Below are positions 25,367 through 34,060 of a DNA stretch of 64,000 nt, in pieces. The DNA is from Tunturibacter empetritectus (GTDB taxonomy: Bacteria > Acidobacteriota > Terriglobia > Terriglobales > Acidobacteriaceae). The stretch covers positions 558,001 to 622,000 of the forward strand of contig NZ_CP132932.1 in NCBI RefSeq assembly GCF_040358985.1, given 5' to 3'. Position 1 is the stretch's first letter. Every line of letters starts with the position of its first letter. Under the pieces are notes generated by a model, which made no database searches, was not told the DNA's origin, and worked only from the letters and a program-made list of their open reading frames with translations. The position numbers were made by a program, and so were the translations under genes.

Positions 25367-26820
25367 TGAGCACAACGGCCCAGCCCGAACAAGCCGCCAC
25401 CCCACACAGCGCCAAGCGCTCCGCCGCGCTCTTCTCCGTCCTCGCCGCCTTCGCCGTCACCCTCCTCAAGCTCCTCACCGGCCTGCTCACCGGCTCCCTC
25501 GGCATGCTCTCCGAGGCCGCCCACTCCGGCATCGACCTCATCGCCGCCGCCATCACCCTCTTCTCCGTCCAGGTCTCCGACCGCCCCGCCGACGCCGACC
25601 ACACCTACGGCCACGGAAAAATCGAAAGCCTCTCCGCCGCAATCGAGTCCGTCCTCATGCTCGGCTCCTGCGTCTGGATCCTCACCGAAGCCGTCCGCCG
25701 CATCGCCCACCGCCAGCACCTCGCCCTCAACTTCTCAATCTGGCCCTTCGTTGTCCTTCTCCTCTCTATCACCGTCGACTACACCCGCTCCGGCAAGCTC
25801 AAAAAAATCGCAGACGAAACAAAAAGTGAAGCGCTCGAAGCCGACGCCATCCACTTCCGCACCGACATCTGGTCCTCCATCGCCGTCCTCCTCGGCCTCA
25901 CCGCCAGCTACATCGGCGAGCGCTTCCACATCACCCAGCTAGAGCTAGCCGACCCCATCGCCGCCATCCTCGTCTCCGGCATCATCCTCCACGTCACCTG
26001 GAACCTCGCCCGCCGCACCATCGACGCCCTCACCGACGCCACCCCCATCGAAACCCGCGCCCAAACCCGCGACATGACCCGCGACATCGCAGCCATCGAC
26101 GGCGTCCTCTCCGTCGACCGCATCCGCACCCGCCGCGCCGGCCCCAACTACTTCGCCGACCTCACCCTCGGCCTCCCCCGCAATCTCACCTTCCAGCGCT
26201 CCGAGCAGATCACCATGGCCGCTACCGCCGCCGTCCGCCGCCATCTCCCCGGCGCCGACGTCGTCGTCCACTCCATCCCCACCGCCTCCCTCGCCGAAAG
26301 CCTCCACGACCGCATCCGCGCCGTAGCCGCACGCTCCAATCTCGCCATTCACGACGTCGCCGTGCAGGAGTACAACCAGGAGCTCCACGTCGAGCAGCAC
26401 CTCGAAGTCGACGAGAAGATGTCCCTCAGCGCCGCCCACGCGCTCGTCACCCAACTCGAGTCCGACATCCGCCGTGAGATCCCCGAGATCTCCACCATCC
26501 TCACCCACATCGAAAGCGAACCCGCCACCATCGAGCGTCCCGCCTCCCTCGAGCGCGACCGCCAGCTCGAAGTCCGCCTCCGCCGCGCAGCCCAGGCCTT
26601 CCCGGAGATCCTTGACATCCACGAGGTCTTCGTAACCCGGGCCCACAACACAGGAGTCGACCGCATCCAGGTCAACTGCCACTGCACCCTGCCCGACGAC
26701 CTCCCCATGTCGAAGGTCCACGAGATCATTACCGCCCTCGAAAACGCCTTCAAACTAGACTGCCCCGAAGTCTCCCGCCTCCTCATCCACCCCGAGCCCG
26801 CCACCGACAACCGCCGCTGA
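25366..26820 (+). CDS. Cation diffusion facilitator with three tandem C-terminal domains
   Basis: 484 residues, against about 300 for ordinary members. The membrane part (about 18-205) has six helices with metal-site pairs EAAHSGID in helix 2 and DAIHFRTD in helix 5, an H-D/H-D arrangement, plus the DADHTYGHGKIE loop. After it come not one but apparently three copies of the ferredoxin-like cytoplasmic domain, at about 207-290, 291-378 and 382-478. Each ends in a similar strand (VVVHSIP, ILTHIES, LLIHPEP). The ATGA overlap with the MFS gene suggests joint transcription. Predicted to export Zn2+ or another divalent cation. Confidence 0.85.
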   Translation: MSTTAQPEQAATPHSAKRSAALFSVLAAFAVTLLKLLTGLLTGSLGMLSEAAHSGIDLIAAAITLFSVQVSDRPADADHTYGHGKIESLSAAIESVLMLGSCVWILTEAVRRIAHRQHLALNFSIWPFVVLLLSITVDYTRSGKLKKIADETKSEALEADAIHFRTDIWSSIAVLLGLTASYIGERFHITQLELADPIAAILVSGIILHVTWNLARRTIDALTDATPIETRAQTRDMTRDIAAIDGVLSVDRIRTRRAGPNYFADLTLGLPRNLTFQRSEQITMAATAAVRRHLPGADVVVHSIPTASLAESLHDRIRAVAARSNLAIHDVAVQEYNQELHVEQHLEVDEKMSLSAAHALVTQLESDIRREIPEISTILTHIESEPATIERPASLERDRQLEVRLRRAAQAFPEILDIHEVFVTRAHNTGVDRIQVNCHCTLPDDLPMSKVHEIITALENAFKLDCPEVSRLLIHPEPATDNRR

Positions 26821-26918
26821 CTTGCCCTCTGATGGTCTTCCAACCGGGTTAACCAAACGAGTGACGTTATCGCACCTTCGTCTTAATTCTCTCTACCCAC
26901 TTGAGCAACGCCTCAGTT

Positions 26919-26980
26919 GGTGTGGAGTCGCTTTAGCTCTTTTGTTTGTCATTCCCGAAGGGAATCTGCGTTTGCAGTTT
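26919..26980 (+). repeat. Family C repeat, copy C1
   Basis: The unit GTGTGGAGTCGCTTTAGCTC, followed by TTTTGTTT, precedes the palindrome ATTCCC-GAA-GGGAAT and the tail CTGCGTTTGCAG. The same head and tail occur at 42469-42593, and the palindrome plus tail also at 32888-32917. Confidence 0.8.
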
Positions 26981-27085
26981 CTGCACCGTCAGGCGAATTA
27001 CCATAAGCGCGAGATAATGGCCCATGCCCTCCCTTCCCATCGCGATTAGCAGAGCGCCAGCACCTCGCATCCGAGGGCTCGCTCG

Positions 27086-28702
27086 ATGATGGGTGGCGGA
27101 GTGCATGCCGTACAAGCGGTCTTCCTTCTCCTTCTCGTCTTCGTAGCCGTCTTTGCCGGGCTGGCCCGAAGACTCAAAGTGCCGTATCCGATCCTGCTCG
27201 TCATCGCCGGCCTGCTCTTGAGCTTTCTACCCGGCATGCCACGCATCGGCCTCGATCCCGACCTGGTCTTTCTCGTCTTCCTTCCTCCTCTGCTCTACTC
27301 AGCGGCATGGACCCTGTCATGGAGAGAGTTCCAGCGCAACTTTGTCAGCATAGCCATGCTCGCCGTAGGCTTGGTGCTGTTCACCATCGTAGGACTCGCC
27401 GTAGTCGCGGGTTCTCTCCTGCCAGGGTTCGATTGGAAGTCCGCCGTGCTGCTCGGTGCGGTCGTCGCGGCCACTGACGCCATCGCAGCCACATCGATCG
27501 CACGAAGAGTGGGCCTTCCGCAACGAATCGTCGACATCCTCGAAGCCGAAAGCCTCGTCAACGACGGCACCGGCCTCCTCGCCCTGCAATTCGGCCTCAC
27601 CATGCTGGTCACAGGCCGAACGCCGTCAGTCATTGAAGGACTCGGTCAACTCGTCTTCCTGACCTGCGGTGGAGTAGCCGTGGGCCTGGCCATCGGAGCT
27701 GTCGTAGCGTGGTTTGAAAGATGGGTCGACGATGGCCCCATCGAGATCGTCATCAGCATTCTGGCACCCTACGGAGCTTACCTCCTGGGAGCCCGCATGC
27801 AGGTCTCCGGGGTCATGGCCGTCATCGCCTGCAGCATGTACATGAGCCGCAAAAGTCCCGAGTATATGTCGCCCCAGGTCCGCCTGCAGACGACCGCTGT
27901 CTGGGATGCACTGACCTTCATCCTCAACGGCATCGTCTTCGTTCTCATCGGACTTCAGCTCCCCTATGTCGTCGGGCAGATCGTTGGCATGAGCCGCCCG
28001 GTTCTCCTTGAATACGGAATCGGCTTCTCTGCCCTGATGATCTGTCTGCGCATAGCCTGGGTCTTCGCAGAAACCTACGTCGCCTACGGGCTCCGGCGAT
28101 GGGTCCGGAAGTTGGACGTAAAACCACCGCAGCCGCGGCAGGTGTTTGTCATCGGGTGGGGCGGCATGCGCGGTGTGCTGTCGCTCGCAGCAGCCATCTC
28201 GCTCCCTTACGCTCTTCCAGGAGGCAGAACCTTCTCTCAGCGCAGCATGATCATCTATCTCGCGTTCTGCCTGATCGTAGCAACGCTGGTGGTGCAGGGC
28301 CTGACACTTCCCTGGCTGATTCGAATCATGGGCCTCTCCGAGTCGGGGCATACAAACCGCGAAGAACAAGAGGCTCGACGCGTCCTCGCGACTGAAGCAA
28401 TCATGCATCTGCATCGCACCAGATCGAAGAATCGAGACCAATCCCCACTCTTTCAGGAGCTGATCGATCGATACCAGCAACGACTTGACGCCATGCCCCT
28501 CGAACGCGAGCGGTCGGCGACCGGGCTTATCCATCAGGCTCGACGAAACGACGCAATTCTGACCGCGCTGCAGGCCGAACGCGAAGCGTTGATCAGACTG
28601 CGAGATGAGGAGCAGATCGACGATGAAGTCTTGCGCACCCTGCAGCGAGAGCTCGATCTGGCCGAGAGCCGCGTACACACCGGCTCGATGATCCATCCCT
28701 GA
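27086..28702 (+). CDS. Na+/H+ antiporter (CPA1/NhaP type)
   Basis: 538 residues, about twelve membrane helices to residue 420 and then a charged cytoplasmic tail. Seen: PPLLYSAAWTLSWREFQRN, AVVAATDAIAATSIARRVGLP with the ion-binding region, EAESLVNDGTGLLALQFG (the antiporter ND motif) and GWGGMRGVLSLAAAISLP. The tail (about 440-538) is helical, Arg/Glu-rich and ends in a likely coiled coil. Exchanges external H+ for cytoplasmic Na+ or K+. Monocistronic. Confidence 0.9.
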   Translation: MMGGGVHAVQAVFLLLLVFVAVFAGLARRLKVPYPILLVIAGLLLSFLPGMPRIGLDPDLVFLVFLPPLLYSAAWTLSWREFQRNFVSIAMLAVGLVLFTIVGLAVVAGSLLPGFDWKSAVLLGAVVAATDAIAATSIARRVGLPQRIVDILEAESLVNDGTGLLALQFGLTMLVTGRTPSVIEGLGQLVFLTCGGVAVGLAIGAVVAWFERWVDDGPIEIVISILAPYGAYLLGARMQVSGVMAVIACSMYMSRKSPEYMSPQVRLQTTAVWDALTFILNGIVFVLIGLQLPYVVGQIVGMSRPVLLEYGIGFSALMICLRIAWVFAETYVAYGLRRWVRKLDVKPPQPRQVFVIGWGGMRGVLSLAAAISLPYALPGGRTFSQRSMIIYLAFCLIVATLVVQGLTLPWLIRIMGLSESGHTNREEQEARRVLATEAIMHLHRTRSKNRDQSPLFQELIDRYQQRLDAMPLERERSATGLIHQARRNDAILTALQAEREALIRLRDEEQIDDEVLRTLQRELDLAESRVHTGSMIHP

Positions 28703-28790
28703 GACTCTCATCCCCACTTGAACATGCACTCTCATCAAAGATGACCCATCCCATGACACTGCGCTGACAAACCTCCGCTACAATGAAACC

Positions 28791-29171
28791 GTGCGACGCT
28801 TAATCGGCATCACGCTCTTACTCCTCTTCAGCTCCCCGCTGATCTCGCCGCTACTGGCTCTTACCGCCGGCAGTCAAGCGAATCTGCCGGCCTGTTGCAG
28901 ACGGAACGGCGCACATCACTGCATGAGGAACATGCAGCAAGCGGAGTCCTCAAGCTCAGGGATCAATGTCTCCACGATCCCGCAGAAGTGCCCGTCCTAT
29001 CCAGCCGCGGTCACCTCAATCCAGCACGGAGATCTCTCGTCCCACGCTGCCTCCCTCCTCTTTGCAGAGATCGTCAGCCAGCCCTCCGTCACAACCCAGA
29101 CTGAAGCCCGCGCCCGCGTGGCTCTCGATCGCTCCCGCCAAAAACGCGGCCCTCCCTCCTACTCCCTCTAA
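28791..29171 (+). CDS. Small secreted Cys/His-motif protein ahead of a TonB receptor
   Basis: 126 residues from a GTG start. A signal peptide (about 1-24) leads directly to the metal-ligand-like motif PACCRRNGAHHCM at about residues 33-45, and a further Cys follows near 68 (PQKCPSYP). The rest is polar and ends Arg-rich. No formal family is recognised. Position 111 bases before a TonB-dependent receptor suggests a common job, plausibly handling of copper or another thiophilic metal. That is inference from the motif alone. Confidence 0.55.
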   Translation: MRRLIGITLLLLFSSPLISPLLALTAGSQANLPACCRRNGAHHCMRNMQQAESSSSGINVSTIPQKCPSYPAAVTSIQHGDLSSHAASLLFAEIVSQPSVTTQTEARARVALDRSRQKRGPPSYSL

Positions 29172-29282
29172 GCGACCCGACCAGCAGCCGACATAACCTC
29201 CCGCCATTCGCGAGGGCACGTCGCTCTGCCGTCCCGTTACGCAGTCTGAACTCCGTCAGCGTCTCTGACGAGGAAAAATCCT

Positions 29283-31619
29283 ATGCGCAAGCTCGCTCTA
29301 CTCTGTCTCCTGTGCTTCTTCAGCGTCGTCACCACTAAAGCCACCATCTTCAGCCAGCTCCACGGCGTAGTCCACGACCCCCAGCACCGCCCCATCGCAG
29401 GCGCAACCATCGAACTCCACGCCGCCAACTCCGCCTTCACCAGATCCACCACCACCGCGCAAGACGGCTCCTTCACCCTCCCCTCTCTCCCCCTAGGCGA
29501 CTACACCATCACCATCTCGCAACCCGGCTTCGACACCACAAAGCAATCCCTCACGCTAGCCTCCGACACCGCACCCATCCTCCACATCGAACTCCAAATC
29601 GGCACCATCGAACAAACCACCAGCGTCACTACCGACCTCAACACCGCCAACGTCAACACCGTAACCCCCACCACCCTCATCAGCCGTCAGGACATCGCAC
29701 AAACCCCCGGCGCCGACCGCACCAACAGCATGGCCATGATCACCAACTACGTCCCCGGCGCCTACATGACCCACGACATGCTCCACATGCGCGGCGGCCA
29801 CCAGGTCTCGTGGCTCCTCGACGGCGTCCAGATCCCCAACACCAACATCGCCTCCAACCTCGGCGCGCAGATCGACCCCAAGGACATCGACTACATCGAA
29901 GTCCAGCGCGGCAGCTACACCTCCGACGTAGGCGACCGCACCTACGGCGTCTTCAACGTCGTCCCCCGCACCGGCTTCGAGCGCAACCGCCAGGCCGAGC
30001 TCATCCTCAGCGCCGGCAGCTTCCTCCAGACCAACGACCAGCTCAACTTCGGCGACCACACCGAGAAGTTCGCCTACTACGCCAGCCTCACCGGCAACCG
30101 CAGCGACTACGGCCTCTCCCCACCCACAGGAGTCGTCATCCACGACGCCGCCAACGGCTACGGCGGCTTCGCATCCCTCCTCTACAACCGCACCCCGAAA
30201 GACCAGCTCCGTCTCATCACCCAGTTCCGCGCCGACTACTTTCAGATCTCCTACGACCCCGACCCCAACAGCCCCGGCAACCAGCAGTTTCAATCCAGCG
30301 GCCTGCGCGATGGCCAGCACGAGCTTGACGGCACCGTAGCCTTCTCCTGGCTTCACACCTTCAACCCCGCGACAGTCCTCCAGGTCTCACCCTTCTTCCA
30401 CTACAACCGCGCCGACTACGAATCCAACCCCAACGACATCCCCGTAGCCACCACCTCCGACCGCAGCTCCACCTACGCCGGCGCACAAGCCAACATCACC
30501 ACCGAAGTCTTTCCCAGCAAGCCCACCCGCAACACCCTCCAAGCCGGCCTCTACTCCTTCGGTCAGCACGACAACTACCTCTTCGGCGCCATCTTCAACG
30601 ACAGCACCAACACGCCCGCCTTCTCCACACCCGACTCAGCCTCAGGCGGCGTCATCGAAGAGTTCATCTCCGACAACTACAAACCCACCACCTGGCTCAC
30701 CCTCATCGCCGGCCTCCGCCAAACCCACTTTCAAGCCGAATTCACCGAGAACTACACCGCCCCCCGCTTCGGCGTAGCCCTCCGCATCCCCAAACTCAAC
30801 TGGGTCTTCCGCGGCTTCTACGGCCGCTTCTACCAACCCCCACCGCTACTCACCTTCGGCTGCACCGCCGCCGCCATCGCCAACGGAACCTGCAGCCTGC
30901 AAAACTTCGCCCTCAGCTCCGGCACCAGCTTCTCCCCGCTCCACGGCGAGCGCGACGAAGAGCATCAGTTCGGCGTACAAATCCCCCTCCACGGCTGGCT
31001 CCTCGACGCCGACACCTTCAAGACCCGCATCAACAACTTCCTCGACCACTCCAACATCGGCGACTCCAGCATCTACTTTCCCGTCACCGTCGACGGAGCC
31101 CTCGTCCGCGCCTGGGAGCTAAGCCTCCGCAGCCCGCATCTCTGGAACCTCGGCCAGTTCCACCTCGCCTACTCCAACCAGATCGCCGAGCAGCGCGGAG
31201 CCATCATCGGCGGCCTCATCTGCTCTCCTCCCACCTCCGCCGAGTGCGACGTCGACTCCGCCTACACCCCCGTCGATCACGACCAGCGCAACACCCTGAA
31301 CGTCGGCTTCAACGCCACTCTTCCCTTCCACACCACCGCCTCCACCAACCTGTACTACGGCTCCGGCTTCGTCAACGGCGGCTTCAATCCCGACGGCCCG
31401 CCTGCAGACTCACGCTACCCCAACCCCTACCTCCCCGAGCACACCACCTTCGACCTCTCCCTCGGCAAAACCTTCACCGAAAAACTAACTGCCTCCGTCA
31501 CTGCAACCAACGTAGCCAACCGTCGCGTCCTGCTCGACAATAGCCTCACCTTCGGCGGCTTCCACTACAACGACCCGCGCGAAATCTTCGCCGAACTCCG
31601 CTACCGCTTCAAATACTGA
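29283..31619 (+). CDS. TonB-dependent receptor with N-terminal carboxypeptidase-regulatory-like domain
   Basis: 778 residues with a signal peptide (1-20). Residues about 25-105 form a CarboxypepD_reg-like beta domain (HGVVHDPQHRPIAGATIELH, SLPLGDYTITISQPGF). The plug follows (NSMAMITNYVPGAYMTHDMLHMRGGHQVSWLLDGVQIPN), and then the 22-strand barrel to an aromatic C-terminus (RYRFKY), the signal for outer-membrane insertion. It imports a bulky or chelated substrate using TonB energy. The substrate may be metal-linked, given the upstream Cys/His protein. Two Cys-containing loops lie in the barrel. Confidence 0.88.
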   Translation: MRKLALLCLLCFFSVVTTKATIFSQLHGVVHDPQHRPIAGATIELHAANSAFTRSTTTAQDGSFTLPSLPLGDYTITISQPGFDTTKQSLTLASDTAPILHIELQIGTIEQTTSVTTDLNTANVNTVTPTTLISRQDIAQTPGADRTNSMAMITNYVPGAYMTHDMLHMRGGHQVSWLLDGVQIPNTNIASNLGAQIDPKDIDYIEVQRGSYTSDVGDRTYGVFNVVPRTGFERNRQAELILSAGSFLQTNDQLNFGDHTEKFAYYASLTGNRSDYGLSPPTGVVIHDAANGYGGFASLLYNRTPKDQLRLITQFRADYFQISYDPDPNSPGNQQFQSSGLRDGQHELDGTVAFSWLHTFNPATVLQVSPFFHYNRADYESNPNDIPVATTSDRSSTYAGAQANITTEVFPSKPTRNTLQAGLYSFGQHDNYLFGAIFNDSTNTPAFSTPDSASGGVIEEFISDNYKPTTWLTLIAGLRQTHFQAEFTENYTAPRFGVALRIPKLNWVFRGFYGRFYQPPPLLTFGCTAAAIANGTCSLQNFALSSGTSFSPLHGERDEEHQFGVQIPLHGWLLDADTFKTRINNFLDHSNIGDSSIYFPVTVDGALVRAWELSLRSPHLWNLGQFHLAYSNQIAEQRGAIIGGLICSPPTSAECDVDSAYTPVDHDQRNTLNVGFNATLPFHTTASTNLYYGSGFVNGGFNPDGPPADSRYPNPYLPEHTTFDLSLGKTFTEKLTASVTATNVANRRVLLDNSLTFGGFHYNDPREIFAELRYRFKY

Positions 31620-31629
31620 GAGAAGATAT

Positions 31630-31825
31630 GTCCTGCCTGACGGACCCACTACGCGTGGGGCGGTCACTTCGTGACGCGTATACCGGTCGTGCCGCCGTCA
31701 TCAACCAAAGTCCTCCCGCTGGTCGGCCCGAGCATCGCGAGGACCCAAGCCGCTCATCCCACCAGGACAAGGTACACAAGTCACGAAGTGACCGCTGCCC
31801 GCGCAGGGCGCCCGTCCGGCAGGAC
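31630..31825. repeat. Family A nested palindromic repeat, copy A4 (full)
   Basis: 196 bases, 10 bases after the receptor stop. The left arm stem is CCCAC/GTGGG around TACGC, and the right arm (inverted) is GCCC/GGGC around TGCGC. The centre keeps only CCTCCCGCTGGTCGG. Frames through it continue into the next gene and would give a false N-terminal extension. Confidence 0.9.
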
Positions 31826-31846
31826 AAAGATATACTCAAAAAACGC

Positions 31847-32686
31847 ATGAAGCTCCGAATCCCCAGAAAAGTCACCCGAAGCATCAACCGCTTCTTCAAC
31901 ATCGTCCTGGGAGCCCTCGCGATGCTCACCGTCGCGCTCGTCTCCGCCTTCATCACCATGCGCCTCGCCATCCACGGCCACGAGGTCAAAGTCCCCGACC
32001 TCACCAGCCTCACCCTCTCCGAAGCCAGCCAGAAGACCCGCTCCCTCGGCCTCGTCCTCAGCCTCGAAAACCGCTTCTACTCCCCAAACACCCCACCCGG
32101 CCGCGTCCTCGCCCAATCCCCCGCCCCCGGCCTCACCGTTCGTCGCGAGTGGCCCGTCCGCATCACCGAAAGCCTCGGCGCCCAGCAAGTCGCCATCCCC
32201 GACCTCCTCAACCAAACCGAGCGCACCGCCACCATCAACATCCGCCGCCTCGGCCTCGAACTAGGCGCCGTCGCCCACATCCCATCCGCCGGAGAACCCG
32301 GCACCGTCATCGCCCAAACCCCCAACCCCAACGCCATCGGCGTCGACCGCCCCCGCGTCAGCCTCCTTCTCAGCGACCCCGAAACCGCAACCTCCGCCGA
32401 AGCCTTCGTCATGCCCTCCCTCGCCGGCCTCACACTCACCGCCGCCGCCGCAAGAGCAGCATCCGCCGGCCTCCACATCGCCAGCGCCGAAGACCTCAAC
32501 CTAAACTCAGCCTCAGCAGAAGCCGCCCCACTCACGCCGCAATCCCCACCCAGCGCCACCACGCCATCTTTCACCGAGCCCATAGCCCGCACCGTCTCCT
32601 CCATCGGCACCGTCATAGCGCAAACCCCGCCCGCCGGCCACCGCGTCGTCAAAGGCGACCCAGTCCACATCACCCTCACCGACTAA
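31847..32686 (+). CDS. PASTA-domain membrane protein
   Basis: 279 residues from the ATG at 31847. An upstream start in the same frame would translate the repeat A4 and is rejected. A basic N-terminus is followed by one membrane helix (about 18-38), then three PASTA repeats outside the membrane, each with a V-P-D/N-L type start (KVPDLTSLTLSEAS, AIPDLLNQTERTA, VMPSLAGLTLTAA) and a Q-S/T-P turn (AQSPAPG, AQTPNPN, AQTPPAG). PASTA domains bind peptidoglycan fragments, usually in Ser/Thr kinases or PBPs. Here they stand without kinase or transpeptidase. Confidence 0.85.
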   Translation: MKLRIPRKVTRSINRFFNIVLGALAMLTVALVSAFITMRLAIHGHEVKVPDLTSLTLSEASQKTRSLGLVLSLENRFYSPNTPPGRVLAQSPAPGLTVRREWPVRITESLGAQQVAIPDLLNQTERTATINIRRLGLELGAVAHIPSAGEPGTVIAQTPNPNAIGVDRPRVSLLLSDPETATSAEAFVMPSLAGLTLTAAAARAASAGLHIASAEDLNLNSASAEAAPLTPQSPPSATTPSFTEPIARTVSSIGTVIAQTPPAGHRVVKGDPVHITLTD

Positions 32687-32749
32687 TCATTCTGCTGCGC
32701 GAAACACGCATCACAGTTTTTTAGAGAACTCCTGATCAAGTCCTGCTTT

Positions 32750-32817
32750 TGAAAGGGCTGGACTTTAGTCCCGCCGCCAGTCTAACCACAGCAGCGCGAC
32801 TTTAGTCGCTGGGGGAA
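32750..32817. repeat. Family D paired CTTTAG hairpins, copy D1
   Basis: Two neighbouring hairpins share the core CTTTAG: GGACT-TT-AGTCC (32759-32770) and GCGACT-TT-AGTCGC (about 32797-32810). The same paired arrangement with different stem bases recurs at 33872-33931. Confidence 0.65.
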
Positions 32818-32887
32818 TGCTGGATACTTAATCAGAATTTCCTTGGAGCAAAAGTAGTAGTTGGGTGAGTCTGCCGTGCCTCTTATT

Positions 32888-32917
32888 TGTCATTCCCGAA
32901 GGGAATCTGCGGTTGCC
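32888..32917. repeat. Family C repeat, copy C2 (short)
   Basis: GTCATTCCCGAAGGGAATCT, with the palindrome ATTCCC-GAA-GGGAAT, lies 65-95 bases upstream of the SDR start. The GTGGAGTCGC head unit is missing. Confidence 0.75.
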
Positions 32918-32980
32918 TTCCTCACACCCACACTAAAATCGGCTTTTGCCCAGCACAACGCATCGGAGGTTAGCCACCTG

Positions 32981-33748
32981 ATGTCGAACTTCGCCACCTA
33001 CCCCAGCCTCGAAGACCGCGTGGTGCTCATCACCGGCGGAGGTTCAGGCATAGGCGCATCCCTCGTCGAACACTTCGCGTCGCAACGCGCCAAAGTAGCT
33101 TTCCTCGATATCGCCGAGCAGCTATCCACAAACCTGGTCGAGCGCCTCGCACCCCACTGCGCGCACCGCCCACTCTTCCTGCCTTGCGATCTAACGAACA
33201 TCCCAACGTTGCAATCGGCGATCGCGCAGATCTCGCGCAGCCTCGGCGCGCCCCAGGTCCTCGTCAACAACGCCGGCAGCGACGACCGCCACGACTTTGC
33301 CAACGTAACGCCCGAATATTGGGACCAAAGAATGGCAGTCAACCTCAAACATCAGTTCTTTGCCGCACAAGCCGTGGCGGAAGGGATGAAAGCGATCGGC
33401 AGCGGCTCCATCATCAACCTCAGTTCGATCTCGTGGATGATTCCAGGCCACCGCCTCCCCGTATACAACACAGCCAAAGCCGCCATCGTCGGCATGACGC
33501 GCTCCCTTGCACACGATCTGGGCCCAGCGGGAATCCGCGTCAACTGCGTCCTGCCCGGAGCAATCCTGACCGAGCGCCAGCATCAACTGTGGATGTCCCC
33601 AGAGTATGAGCAAGAGGTCCTCAGCCGCCAATGCCTCAAGCGCCACCTCCTGCCCGACGACGTTGCCCGCCTCGTCCTCTTCCTCGCCGCCGACGACAGC
33701 GAAGCGATCACCAATCAAAGTCACATCATCGACGGCGGCTGGATCTAA
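32981..33748 (+). CDS. Short-chain dehydrogenase/reductase
   Basis: 255 residues from ATG 32981, chosen for the GGAGG upstream; an earlier start would read through repeat C2. Classical SDR: LITGGGSGIGASL for NAD(P) (about 19-31), VNNAGSDDR, a catalytic Ser in INLSSISWM and YNTAKAAIVG with Tyr and Lys of the triad. An Asp (FLDIAEQ) at the end of the second strand favours NAD over NADP. The C-terminus, DGGWI, is typical. The substrate is not predictable; sugar or aldonate dehydrogenases are frequent relatives. Confidence 0.85.
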   Translation: MSNFATYPSLEDRVVLITGGGSGIGASLVEHFASQRAKVAFLDIAEQLSTNLVERLAPHCAHRPLFLPCDLTNIPTLQSAIAQISRSLGAPQVLVNNAGSDDRHDFANVTPEYWDQRMAVNLKHQFFAAQAVAEGMKAIGSGSIINLSSISWMIPGHRLPVYNTAKAAIVGMTRSLAHDLGPAGIRVNCVLPGAILTERQHQLWMSPEYEQEVLSRQCLKRHLLPDDVARLVLFLAADDSEAITNQSHIIDGGWI

Positions 33749-33871
33749 AAGCAAACGCGTATGGAAAATAGTTGAAGGCCTCGACCTCAGAAACTACAGG
33801 CAACTCTGCCTAAGTCATTTTGGAGGGTCTGTAAAGAGAGGTCTGTAAAGAACAGCCTTTGCTTCTAGGTA

Positions 33872-33931
33872 GGCCAAGGCTTTAGCCTTGGCAATCAAAC
33901 CCGCCAAAGACGAGGGCTTTAGCCCCTGGGG
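33872..33931. repeat. Family D paired CTTTAG hairpins, copy D2
   Basis: GCCAAGGCT-TT-AGCCTTGGC is perfect (9-bp arms), followed about 25 bases later by GGGCT-TT-AGCCC. Same core as D1 with different, still complementary, stems. Confidence 0.75.
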
Positions 33932-33955
33932 TTTGCTTTCGTCATCCGCCGGGTG

Positions 33956-34021
33956 CCGGGTGCCCCATCCTTTCGCAGTCTCATCGCGATAGGGTGGGGG
34001 TATTCGCGCCACGCGCGAACC
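33956..34021 (+). repeat. Family B REP-like repeat, copy B1
   Basis: It starts CCGGGTGCCCCATCC. Hairpin 1 pairs CCCCATCCT with AGGGTGGGG (one wobble). Hairpin 2 is TTCGCGC-CAC-GCGCGAA, a changed but still paired version of the TTCGCGCC/GGCGCGAA hairpin found next to the RAYT gene at 59917. This copy is 26 kb from that gene. Confidence 0.85.
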
Positions 34022-34060
34022 GCCCTTCACTTCTCCCAGTTAATATCGTTCGCGAATCGT

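Larger units (their letters stand above)
33749..34060. other. Repeat-filled gap between the SDR and rsmB genes
   Basis: 312 bases between convergent genes, made largely of a family D pair (33872-33931) and a family B copy (33956-34021). No coding frame. The hairpins may also act as transcription barriers, but none has a T-run. Confidence 0.6.

Noticed and set aside
31628..31846. N-terminal extension of the PASTA protein and similar frames with SLRDLYT-type peptides at 8091-8447, 36241-36594 and 56904-57248
   Set aside because: They are translations of family A repeat arms; the same peptide recurs wherever the repeat lies, and no ribosome-binding site supports them.
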